A DNA stretch of 64,000 bases, from contig BSWB01000001.1 in the NCBI GenBank assembly GCA_033239125.1, positions 141,747,981 through 141,811,980 on the forward strand, in the 5' to 3' direction. Shown here in pieces: positions 47,510 through 58,805 of the stretch. Numbering within the stretch: the stretch's first letter is position 1; every line of letters begins with the position of its first letter. The position numbers and the translations under genes are program-made. The notes below the pieces were generated by a model. The model saw only the letters and a program-made list of their open reading frames with translations, had not been told where the DNA came from and made no database searches. The DNA is from Fagopyrum homotropicum. Its lineage: Eukaryota; Streptophyta; Magnoliopsida; Caryophyllales; Polygonaceae.

Positions 47510-50500
47510 TCACCCCAGCGAATGCAAATGCTCATCGAGGAATGAATCGTCTATGGGTAGGTCGTCCTTCTTGCGTGAAGAGGGAGGTAGCCGGATGAGG
47601 TGATCCAGAACAGAATATTCGGTTCCCTTTTTATCGCGAATCTCTAGATCAAACTCTTGAAGCAAGAGAATCCAACAAATAAGACGTGGGTTTGCATCCA
47701 TCTTAGCAAGCAAGTAACGAATAGCTGCATGGTCAGTGTAAACAATAACTTTCGCTCCTACTAACTAAGAGCGAAATTTCTCAAAAGCATATACAACCGC
47801 CAAAAGCTTCTTTTCGGTGGTGGCGTAGTTTAGTTGAGCTTCATCTAGCGTCTTGCTAGCATAGTAAATGGCGTTGGTCCGGTCATCCTTCTTTTGTCCA
47901 AGAACTGCTCCTACTGCCACATCACTAGCATCACACATGATCTCAAAGGGCAAGGTCCAATCCGGAGGTTGAATAATGGGAGCGGAGATCAATGTTTTCT
48001 TTATCCTGTAAAATACATCAAGGCATTCTTGCAAAAACTCGAAAACAACATCTTTATTCAAGAGTTTAGTGAGTGGTTTAGAAATCTTCGAGAAATCCTT
48101 GATGAACCTCCTGTAGAAACATGTATTCCCGAGAAAACTCCTCACACCCTTAACAGAACAAGGGGGAGGGAGTTTCTCAATAGTCTCGATCGACCTCAAT
48201 ACCTCGGTTAGAAACGAGGTGTCCTAGCACAATTCCTTCATTAACCATAAAATGACACTTTTCCCAATTCAAAACGAGATTAGTGTCTTCACATCGTTGT
48301 AGCACTAGAGATAGGTTTGATAAACAATCATCAAAAGAGGAACCATATACTGAAAAATCATCCATAAATACATCCATGCTCTCCTCTATATACTCGGAAA
48401 AGATAGCCATCATGCAGCGCTGGAAGGTAGCAGGTGCATTACATAATCTAAATGGCATCCTCCTATAAGCGAATGTCCCCCATGGACAAGTGAAAGTGGT
48501 CTTCTCTTGATCATCCGGATGGATTGGAATCAACTCGTTGTTCTTATTCGTCACAACGGTCATCCCTCCTTTTTTCAGAACTGCATGCACCGGGCTTACC
48601 CACTTGCTGTCCGAGATAGGAAATATGATACCTACATCCAACAATTTAAGAATCTCCTTCTTCACAACCTCTTTCATGATCGGATTTAACCGTCTTTGAG
48701 GTTCCCGTGAAGTCTTATGATCGTCTTCCATTAGCATTCTATGCATGCAGAAAGAAGGCTTAATACCAATAAGATCATCAATAGTATAACCCAAAGTCTT
48801 TTGATGTTTTCTCACGACATGCATCAGTTTACACAATTCAGTTTCGGAAAGGGAAATGCTTACAATAACGGGATATGTAAAATCCGGTCCAAGGAAAACA
48901 TACCTCAAGTGACTTGGAAGCGGTTTAAGCTCGCTTTCTGAGGGGGATCCTTTCTTCCTCCTTCCAGTGGAGTAGACTTAGATCGAAGAACTGGACTTTC
49001 AGAAGTCTCGGTTGACATCTTCTCGCTTGCGACCTTGGTCGAGGTACAGAGTGGGTGACCGAGATTTTCTTCAAATAAGAGCACCTCGCTTGGTCCAGAA
49101 AGTGCCTCGGCCGAGGTACTGGAACTGCGACCAAAATTGAAATTTCTCCTCTCCTGGATTAGTTTCTCAATCTTGGCTCTTGGATCTTCTTCTAGTGCCT
49201 TTAAGATTTGTATATCTGCATCACAAGAAGCATCTATACCTTCCTCCATTAAGCTAAAACTAATAACTCTTTCAAGAGGGTGATTAATAAGGATAGAGCT
49301 CACCAATTCTCTTTATTCTTCTTCATCATAGATTTTGAAGATATCAACCTCTAGCGGCTCTCCTTTCATTGTAGCAAGCAATGCAAACTCCACTTGATCT
49401 CCGCCAATGTTGAATTTCAACTTGGCGTTCTTACAATCCACATTGCAACCCGAAGTTGCTAGAAATGGTCTCCCGATAATGATAGGAACGGGATAATATG
49501 CGGGTATATCAAGAACAACAAAGTCTATAGGTAAATAGAAGTTACCTAACTTAACCGGAATGTCTTCCAAAATGCCCACGGGATGGGTAATGGAGCGGTC
49601 CGCCATGTATAACCTTATCGTCACCGGCTTGGGCTCTCCAAGTCCGATCTTCACACATAACTCCACCAAGATGATGCTCACGTTGGCTCCTAGATCACAT
49701 AATGCCTCACAAGTTACATCCCCAACTTGAATGGGTATGCAAAATGAGCCGGGATCTCTTAACTTGGGTGGCATATTCTCCTTCATGATTTGAATGAGCT
49801 CCGAAGATTTAGATGTCATCCTTACTTCACCAAATTCTTCCAGCTTCCTCTTCCTTGATAGAATTTCTTTTAAGAACTTCCCATAGGCGGGCATCCCTAG
49901 AATAGCATCAAGGAAAGGGATGTTAATATGTAGTTTATTCATCAAGTCAAGGAACTTACCAAAATGCTTGTCTAGATGTGCTCTGGCCCTTGACTGAGGG
50001 AATGGAAGTGGTGGTTTATATGCAGGAGGTGGGACATAAACTTCAGATTTGTCCGTCACTTTCTGGGACTCCACCTCGGGTGGCACCTCAACCGAAGTGT
50101 TCCTTGTCTGTATCTGGACCGAGGTGTTCTTCGTCTCACTGGCATCGACCGAGGTACTAGATCTGCAGTTTTCAGTCCACTTCTCGTCGTTATTGCCATA
50201 ATCTGTCCTTTGGGGTTGCTCTCTATCCTTGCTGGGAGCTTCCTTGGATCTCTTGGTGCTTCATTTGCCTTATCAAAGAATTGTTGCTCTAAGGCTTTTT
50301 GTGCCTTCGAAAATGAAGTCATGGACATCTCCATAGCGTTGAGCTTGATCAAGATGGCCTCCAGCACTGCATCTTTCTTCTTTGGCTGGGACGAACTTGA
50401 TTCAGGCTCTTGGCTCTTTAATGGAGTAGAAGAAGAAGAAGAGGGGTTAAAGGAATTATTAGAATTGAAATTAGAATAAGGGTTACCCGAATTTTGATTA

Positions 50501-51705
50501 GATCTCCAATTGGTATTGTTGGATCCTCTATTGTTGTTGTAATTGTTGTTCTTGGACCCTTGATTATTATTTCTTGAGCCTTGATATCCTCCTTCTTCCT
50601 TCTTTGTGTGAGAAACCAAAAGGTCCTTCAATTTCTTCACATCGTTCTTGAGGGAGATGAGTTGATTATCATTTGATGGAGCTTCCTGGAAATTAACTCT
50701 CTTAACTCCATTTTCGGCTCCTTGGTGGGAGTACTTCTCCATGTGCAAAGCTTGCTTCTCAATGAACTCCCAAGCTTCGTCTATCGGCATGTCCATGAAT
50801 GTGCCGGCGGAGAGTAATTGAAGATTGAATTGAGTAGCTCCATCCAATCCCTTGAAGTATATCTCCAGCAACTCTATCTTTGGAATCCCAAGGTGTGGGC
50901 AATCCAATAGAACATCTTTGAATCTTTCACATGACTTGGACAAACTCTCCTTGTCCTTCATGATGAATGCATTAATCTTCCCTCTCATTTCAGCGGTTTT
51001 GGAGGGGGGAAAGAACTTTGTTAAATACTCCGTAGTCATCTCTTCCCAAGTGTTGATCTTTCCGGGAGGAAGAGATTGATACCAAGTAAGCGCCCTGTCC
51101 TTCAAAGAAAAGTAAAAAGGCCTTAGCTTGTAGTTATTATTTTCCAACCTTGAAGGTCTCAAGGTCTCCATCAGGATCTCAAAGTTTTGCAAATGCTGAT
51201 GAGGAGACTTCCTCTCTAAACCTCCAAACTGGCATTGGTAGATCATGGATAGAACTTGCGGTCGAAGTTCGTAATCATGCTCCGTTGGATCACCTAGGTT
51301 GACTCCTAGACGCCTCACTTGCTGGTTTGGGTCCATCCTCTATCCTAGGGTTTGTGGAATTCTTGCAAAAAGAACATTTCAGACAGGCATCCGAGGTGGA
51401 TGTATCTCGGCCGCGGCAACTTGGACTGGGTCCTGCCTCGGTCGAGGGTCTGGTCGATGCAGAATCTGGGCTCGTAGATCGGCCATATCTACTTCAATCT
51501 CTGCAGTTCTTGTGCAAGTTTACTCTCTTTCGCGCTGCAGTTCTTCCTTATTGAGGCGCAGCTGTTCCAGTGCCTCCTTCAGTTCGGCTTCAAGATCTCA
51601 ATTGTCTTGGTTGGCCATTTTCGCTTCTTTCAAGCGTCGTTTGTATGTCTTTTCTGGTTCGGTATCGTAAGGAACGATTTCCTTCCCAGCACGGGTTTTT
51701 CCCAT
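47510..51705 (-). pseudogene. C gag-protease-RT-RNase H, integrase deleted
   Basis: ATG at 51705 (MGKTRAGKE). Early stops interrupt the N-terminus; gag is then open (51336-50056) with the same Asn-rich linker as B. A frameshift lies near 50080. Protease has CDLGAN in place of CDLGAS. RT lacks about 55 codons between NNELIP and IHPDDQ, including CIDYRKLN and the first catalytic Asp box, but keeps FMDD. RNase H follows after a frame break near 48190. The frame ends in DEHLHSLG where the integrase should start; the downstream sequence tggggtgagg is shared with B. Inactive. Confidence 0.9.
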
Positions 51706-51809
51706 AAACCTAAGAAAAAGATCCTGCGAAAGCACTCAAGTAGAGTGGTTAGTAGCAACAAGGGCAATTGCCCCAAAAGACAACCGCAACCGGCTTGGTC
51801 TAGACCAAG

Positions 51810-51827
51810 TCTCCGGCAACGGCGCCA
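51810..51827 (-). other. Primer binding site of C (tRNA-Asp type)
   Basis: Same site as in B and H with one mismatch (plus strand tctccggcaacggcgcca). Confidence 0.9.
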
Positions 51828-51833
51828 AAAACT

Positions 51834-53608
51834 TGTCCGCTCCAAACGGTGTGTGCAAGCTTTAAGTTTATATCCCAAGAAATATGCATAAAACAAGGAT
51901 ACGAACCCGCAATGTACGGATCAATTATAGTAAAAAGCAAGAATTCCGGGGTGTCGATTTCAGGGACTTAGGTGAAACTAAGCAAGTATAGGTTGTTAAT
52001 GCAACTAATAACCACAAAAGCGATTAAAGCAATCAAAGATGATAATAAGGTCAAATAAGGGAAAAATGCAAATTCTAGGGATTAAAGCATCTAGTTGTGG
52101 TTCCAACTCAAGATCTACAGATAAGCGGACAAAGTTGATATTTTGCAAAGGGAAGGTGTTTCTAAAGTGGGAATAGATTACCGGGTAAGTCTCACTACTC
52201 ACTATCCCAAACCAAAGTTCCTATCACCGGGTAAGTCTCAAGGTACTAAGGAAAGGAACTTTAATCTCAAACCAACACACCACCTAAGGGAATACAATCA
52301 ACCTTTACCGGGTAAGTCTCAGGCTAACTCACAAAGATGGGATGAAAGCACACTCAAACCCCAATAAAGGATAAACCTTTATTACCTACACTTACGATCA
52401 TGGGTAAACAAGCTAAGGAATTACCGGGTAAGTCTCATCCTAGGCTTGCATTGAACCAGGAAAGGTGCAATAAGAATAGGATTTGGCAAACTAGAACACT
52501 TAACTCTCAGTTTCGGATCAGAAAAGATCACCTCGGTCAGTCAAGTTCCACCCCGGCCGAGATGTCCATCGACTGAGCGAGGTAATCTAGGGTTAAGGTT
52601 AAAGACTCGAGCTTTCAGGGTCCTACTGGGATTAAGATCATTCTATCATCGTCTTTCCCACAACTTTCAGCCAATCACCCTAGAATCGCACAAGAAATTT
52701 AGCCACTAATCATCATGATAACAATAATCGAATATATGAGAAGGAAATGAATATTTGAACGCAAAAACCTTAAGAACAAGGCTTCAATAACTTAATCAAA
52801 TAGTTCACAAATCAGCGTTCCTCGAATCACAAATCACACAAGACAATAAACCAAAGGGAATCTAAGAAAATCATACAAAACTCCTTCAAAAGCTATCTCA
52901 AAACTATGAATCTTCCTTCTTTCAATCTTCAAAGCTTCCTTCAAACTTCCAAAAAATCTTCCAACTACTGTGTGGAGAAAATTGTTGATCCAAAGATATG
53001 GAAAATTGGATGGCTGAATTGTGGAAAATCCAACCCTTTATATAGGACAATTATCTTCCAAAGATAATAATATCTTAAAAAGATAATTTCCTATAAAATA
53101 TATTATATCTCTAATATAGATCTCCCTAATATATGATCTTTCTTTCCAGAAATCCAGCCCAAAAATATAAGATATCTTCCTTCCAAAAATAAAAGATCTC
53201 AGCCAAAAGATATGATCTCGCCGGCGCTAGGGTGTTCGCCTCGGTCGGAACGCTCCTCAAGATCACCTTGGTGGATGTGATACTGTAGCTGACCGAGATG
53301 AATCTTAACTGAGTATGAAATCTCTCAAATCTGGTCCAAAGTAAATCTTCTTCATTAATTCCTTGCATCCTGAGTTCTCCCTTAAGCTCCAAAATGTAGC
53401 TTCTATGACTCCTTAGCTCCTTAGCTCCATTTGAGTCCAAAATGTGCCATTTTACCTATGATTACAACGAAACTTGGTGTAGACCTCGAATACCGTAAAG
53501 GTAGATGAAACGACAATATAATCACATAATATACATCCATACGTACAGTTTATTGAAGATAAAACGTCTAAACAAGTCCCAAAATATAGACTATAATATA
53601 TGCTATCA
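51834..53608 (-). mobile_element. 5' LTR of C
   Basis: 1775 bp, TGTCCGCTCC to tgctatca. TATA (sense TATATAAAGGG) at 53035-53044; family-1 words at 53235-53300 are more decayed than in the 3' copy. Four ccgggtaagtctca motifs at 52180-52440. Confidence 0.95.
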
Positions 53609-53751
53609 GTTCTCCATAGGAGAAGATGGAGTGATGAGACGCCGCGACCGCGTCTGTGTACCTGCCGATGCGGATCTAAGACAAAGGATTCTACAGGAGG
53701 CTCACTCAACACCTTACTCAGTACAACCAAGTGCGAGTAAGATGTATCAGG
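53609..53751 (+). pseudogene. D integrase fragment, 3' of the C insertion
   Basis: Resumes the D frame with FSIGEDGVMRRRDRVCVP and QEAHSTPYS, matching F at 16950-17080. It ends at KMYQ, where sequence switches mid-codon to Athila RT of element I. No LTR end is present, so this is a deletion junction. Confidence 0.85.
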
Positions 53752-56557
53752 GAATGAGCATGCTAAGCTTATGAGTGTATTGAAATTGCATAAGACAGCC
53801 ATAGGATATATCATTGATGATCTTGTGGGTATCAAACCCTCTTTATGCATGTATAAGACATTGATGGAGGATGACCACAAGCCTTCACGTGAACCTCAAA
53901 TACGGTTGAATCCGATCATGAAAGAGGTTGTGATGAAGGAAATCCTCAAACTACTTGATGCAAATATCATCTTCCCTAATTTTGACAGCAAGTGTGTGAG
54001 CCCCGTCCATGTGGTTCCGAAGAAAGGGTGAATGACCGTTGTGACTAACAAGAACAAGGAGTTGATCCCCACAAGAACCGTTACGGGATGGCGAGTGTGC
54101 ATCGATTATAGGAAGCTGAATGTTGCCACTAGGAAGGACCACTTTCCTCTTCCTTTCATTGACCAAATGCTTGAAAGGTTAGCGCATCATTCTCACTTAT
54201 GTTATCTAGATGGCTACAGTAGTTTCTATCAGATCCCCATCCACCCCGAAGACTAGGAGAAGACCACATTCACGTGCCCTTGTGGTACATTTGCCTATAG
54301 GAGAATGCCGTTCGGATTGTGCAACCCACCAGCCGCCTTTCGAAGGTGTATGATGGCGATATTTTCTGAATATATCAAAAACATCATGGAGGTTTTTATG
54401 GATGACTTCTCCGTTTATGGTTCTTCTTTTGACAATTGTCTTGCCAACCCTTCCTTGGTTCTATAGCGATGTGAAGACACTAACTTTGAGTTAAATTGGG
54501 AAAAGTGTCATTTTATGGTGGATGAAGGAATTGTCTTAGGTCACTTGGTCTCGAATTGTGGCATTGAGGTTGATAGAGCTAAGATAGAGATGATTGAGAA
54601 GTTACCTCTACCATCATCGGTAAAGGCGGGTAAGGAGTTTTCTTGTCCATGTTGGATTTTATAGAAGGTTCATTAAAGACTTTTCTAAGATTTCTAAAAC
54701 ATTGACTAACCTACTGATGAAGGATGTAGTCTTTGAACTTTCGCATGAATGTCTAGATGACTTTTACAGGATCAAGGAAGCACTAATCTCAGCCCCCATC
54801 ATCCAACCTCCGGATTGGAGTCTCCCATTCGAGGTGATGTGTGATGCAAGTGACGTAGCCATAGGAGCGGTGATGGGACAGAAGAAGGATGGACGCCCTC
54901 AGACCATCTACTATGCTAGCAAGACGCTAGACGAAGCTCAACTTAACTACGCCACTACGGAGAAAGAATTACTAGATGTTGTGTATGCATTTGAAAAGTT
55001 TCGTTCTTATCTTGTTGGAGCAAAGGTGATTGTCTATACCAGCCATGCAGCCATACGGTATTTGCTAACCAAGAAGGATGCAAAACCGCGGCTGATTAGG
55101 TGGATTCTTCTCCTCCAAGAGTTCGATTTAGAGATATGAGACAAGAAGGGATCTGAGAACTCCGTGGCGAACCACGTAAGTCACCTTCCCCACATCAAAA
55201 AGGACGATTTACCTATCGATGACTCATTCCCTGACGAGCAGCTACACATGATAGAAGAGTGTCTTCATCATATCTCTAGAGGTAACGAACCGTGGTTTGC
55301 TGATATTGTAAATTATATGGTTTGTCAAGAGATACCTCCCAAACTATCCTACGCTCAAAGGAAGAAATTCTTCAAGGATGTCCGGCACTACTTTTGGAAT
55401 GAACCTATACTCTTCAAGAGAGGTCCGAATGGCATTATTAGAAGGTGTATACCGGAAGACAAAGTTGAAAGCGTCATCCGCCATTGCCACTCTCTACCTT
55501 GTGGAGAACATGCTAGTTCTCACTTATGCTAAGGTATTGTAATCCGGTTTCTTTTGGCCTACTTTATTTCAGGATGTACAACGCTTTGTTTCTTGTTGCG
55601 ATGTTTGTCAAAGAAAAGGAAACATATTGAGGAGGAATGAGATGCCACTCAACAACATCCAAGAAGTGGAGATCTTCTATGTATGGGGTGTGAACTTTAT
55701 GGGACCATTCCCATCTTCTTTTGGTAACCAATACATTCTTCTGGTTGTAGATTATGTTCCAAGATGGGTTGAAGCAATTTCTTCTCACACTAATGATGCT
55801 ATGGTGGTAGTGAAGTTCTTTAATAGAACGATCTTCCCAAGGTTTGGGACACCCCGAACCATCATTAGTGATGGAGGAACGCACTTCACAGCCGTAAATT
55901 TGAAGCTCTACTAGCCAAGTATGGGGTGAATCACAAGATCGCCAATCCCTACTATCCTCAGACGAGCGGGCAATTAGAAATTTTCAATAGAGAGATAGAG
56001 GCCATTCTAGAGAAAATTGTCTCTAGAACGAGGAAGAATTGGTCACTAAAGCTGGACTATGCACTTTGGGCGTACAAGACTACTTTCAAGACTCCCATTG
56101 GCACTACACCATACAATCTTTTGTATGGGAAGTCTTGTCATCTTCCAGTTGAGCTAGAGCACAAGGCTTATTGGGCTACTAAGTGGCTGAATTTTGGTAT
56201 CAAGGAGGCTGGAGAGAAACGCCTTCTTGACATTAATCAATTGTAAGAGATCCTCTCGAATGCATATGAGAATCCGCGGATTTACAAAGAACGGACGAAG
56301 AAGTGGCATGACAAGACATCATTCCAAAGGATTTGAAAGAAGGAGATCTTGTCCTTCTCTTCAATTCCCGACTTTGTCTATTTCTCGGTAAGTTGAAGTC
56401 TCGTTGGACTGGACCTGTTGTAATTAAACATGTTTTTCCCCATGTAGTTGAAGTATGGGGGGAACAATGCGGAGCTTTCAAGGTCAATGGCCAACGCATT
56501 AAGAAGTATAAACCGGAGAGTCAGATTGCGGGGATTGCACTTATCCTCCTCACTTGA
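53752..56557 (+). pseudogene. I pol: RT, RNase H and integrase
   Basis: RT 53770-54620 keeps CIDYRKLN, YLDGYS and FMDD (~54400); RNase H 54700-55140 keeps CDASD, TSHAAI (for TDHAAI) and YATTEKELL. The integrase zinc domain is at ~55380-55620 (HCHS...CDVCQ). The core has FMGPF with Asn in place of the first Asp (WGVNFMGPF), the second Asp (SDGGTHF) and the Glu region (GQLEIFNREIE). The C-terminal domain ends VEVWGEQCGAFKVNG and stops at 56557. At least five stops (for example 54029, 54254, 55137) and three frameshifts. This is the only copy here with RT, RNase H and integrase together. Confidence 0.9.
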
Positions 56558-56809
56558 GCACAAAAAGGATTGGTCTAGCTAGGGACCTTAAATGAAGCGT
56601 TTCTTGGGATGCAACCAAAGGTATTGCTTTCTATTCCTTTTCCATAGATTATAGTAGAATAGTTTGGTCTGTGTTTTTCGTTGGTTCGTTCCCGGTTTTA
56701 TTGTGTCGTTCGATGGCAGGAACTAGGAAATATCCATGAAGACTCAAAGAATGCAAAAATAAAGTCAAGTTGTCAATCAAGGACGTAAAATAGAGTTCCA
56801 CGGGCAAAA

Positions 56810-56953
56810 AGGAGGTTCCACGGACGTGGTTCACTAATTAAACCCATGGATAACCATGTCGAGAGAAAAAAATTAAAGAAACCACGGTCGGGGCAGTTTC
56901 CACGGTCAAAATCACGGTCGTGGTTTTCCAAAATTTTGCGAGAGTATAAAAGA
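56810..56953 (+). promoter_or_regulatory. Internal promoter of I with family-2 palindromes
   Basis: tataaaaga at 56945-56953, 448 bp before the ORF ATG. Upstream within 130 bp: ttccacggacgtgg, accacggtcgggg and atcacggtcgtggtt (56911-56925). More words lie at 57328-57375, including accacggccgtggt (57348-57361), in the presumed 5' UTR. Confidence 0.6.
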
Positions 56954-57392
56954 AACACTTCACCTCCTTGTTGCACAAATCCTTCCCAAAAGACCACGCC
57001 TAAACCCATAAACGGTAAAAACCAATTCCCGGTGCTCAATCTCGCGTTTGTTGATCGTTTCGAACGATTCTTTCTCCAAACTCAAGCAAGTCGTATCCTA
57101 TTGAAGAATCCGAGGGCAAACAACACGGAAAATCATTAAATCGACGGACATTTGGATTTTTCAATCCAAACACTAGGTTTTCTCTTCTTCCTTGATCTTG
57201 GTTTGATTTCTTTCGTCTTGCTAAGAATATTGCTAGAGAACTGACAACATTGAACTTAGAAATAGCCTAGGACTGTTGTTTGTGAGAAAATTTCCTGAAT
57301 TTTGTGATTTGTTGAAAATCGACATTTTCCACGGCCTGTTCTTGAACACCACGGCCGTGGTTTCTGAAGATCTGCCCGTGGTTTACCCAGTT

Positions 57393-58805
57393 ATGGAAGG
57401 ACTTCGTCGTAGTGGTCGGGGTAAAGGCTCTTCCTCCTAACCCCCACAACAGCCCCCACAACAACCACCACCCCCTTCTAGACTTCCTTGTATCCTACAT
57501 GAGCTTAAGGAAGCTTTTGACAAGATTCAACCCCGTCACGTAGTCGCCCCTAGGTACTTAGTTCTTGAGGAGCTTGAATGCATGAATTTGGTTGATGATC
57601 TTAATATGATGATCGATAGAGCTGGCCTTAGGACCTTTGTAGGTATTAAGGAACATGCCTATAAAGAATTGACGATGGAATTCCTAAGCTCTTTTGATCA
57701 TGACGCTAGAGAGAGGACGGTGAAATTCAGGATGATGAATAGGAGTTAGGTTATGTCGATTGTGTACTTTGCTAGGCTATTTGGTTTTTGTGAGACCACA
57801 CATGGGACCTTCCCTAGGCACACTAAGCCTAGTGCTTTCTGGGAGAGCATTCCTATGATAGGATGCTCAGCTGATATGTGGCAACCGGCCAACTCAAAGG
57901 ATAAGTTTATTTACAACTTATTTTCAAGATTGCACATAGGATTATGTCCGAGAGCCTTTTTCCTAGGACTGAGACGCCCCAGAAGTTGAAAGTCAATGAG
58001 CTTTTTATTTTATATTTCATGGCGACGGGTAATACCCGAGATTATGCCACTATGTTAGCTAACTGCCTTAGGAAGATCAAGAACAAGGGCCGAGGAGATA
58101 TTTGTGTTGGTGAATTGAGACCCACATTGCCAGACAACTAGAGATCGACTTTTCTGCATGTGAGCTAGCCGCTGAGGCTAGACCTCTTGGATTACAGAGA
58201 TTTATTGCTAGGGGTATTTTGATCCCCGCCATAGAGGTCCTCCATATGTTGCTATGCTTGGGAAGGCAAAAGTGGAGGGGGATCCCGTGGAGTTCCGATT
58301 ACTCCATTAGGAACCCCCAACACTGGAAGCTTACTTTTGCCCCGATGCATGCTGACAGAGTCGGTCTCGAGGATGTTGATGAGGATCCCGCAGCTGAGGC
58401 GGATGTAAGACAAGGCGTTGAGGATATGGATATTGGGACCGATGTTGGTCATAGTGAGTTCCGAGCTGTGAATGACTATGGTAGCTTTCCGGAGATGCCG
58501 ACTGATTTCCCCACCATGGGAAAGTTTTTTGACCCCCCTGGGAGGTCCACCGCTCACCGACCCCGTCCTAGCCCATCACAACGCCGCTCCAGCACTTCCG
58601 AGCGCCCCACATGATTTGATGAGCAACCACCCTGGCTCGAGGGTCTATATGGACAGATGGGAGACCTCACAATTGTTGTTAGGCGCATTGATCTACATCT
58701 CGATACTTTGGAGCATGACACATGAATGGTAAGAGACCTATACCATGCTCAGTTGGTCGTCCCTACGATCCGTCTTGGTTCCTGTTCCCACCGCCACTCC
58801 CATGA
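57393..58805 (+). pseudogene. I downstream ORF (Athila ORF in env-like position)
   Basis: ATG at 57393, then a Gln/Pro-rich start with one stop. The conserved domain follows (VVAPRYLVLEELEC, MEFLSSFDH, FRMMNRS, RLFGF, MATGNTRDYATMLANCLRKIK, GDICVGE). Breaks occur near 57750, 57945, 58125 and 58230. The C-terminus ends GRPYDPSWFLFPPPLP at 58805, the equivalent of the GYPFDP ending in B. It is clearly homologous to the B, C and G copies but much more diverged. Confidence 0.7.

Larger units (their letters stand above)
30534..53608 (-). mobile_element. Element C: Athila-type element, integrase-less, inserted in D and split by B
   Basis: Bounded by LTRs 30534-32306 and 51834-53608 and a 5-bp duplication with one mismatch. 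Without nested B it is about 11.5 kb. Sense order: 5' LTR, PBS, gag-protease-RT-RNase H (no integrase), internal promoter, downstream ORF (interrupted by B), conserved block, hairpin/PPT, 3' LTR. Hand count over the first ~490 bp of the LTR pair gives about 20 differences (~4%). Confidence 0.9.
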
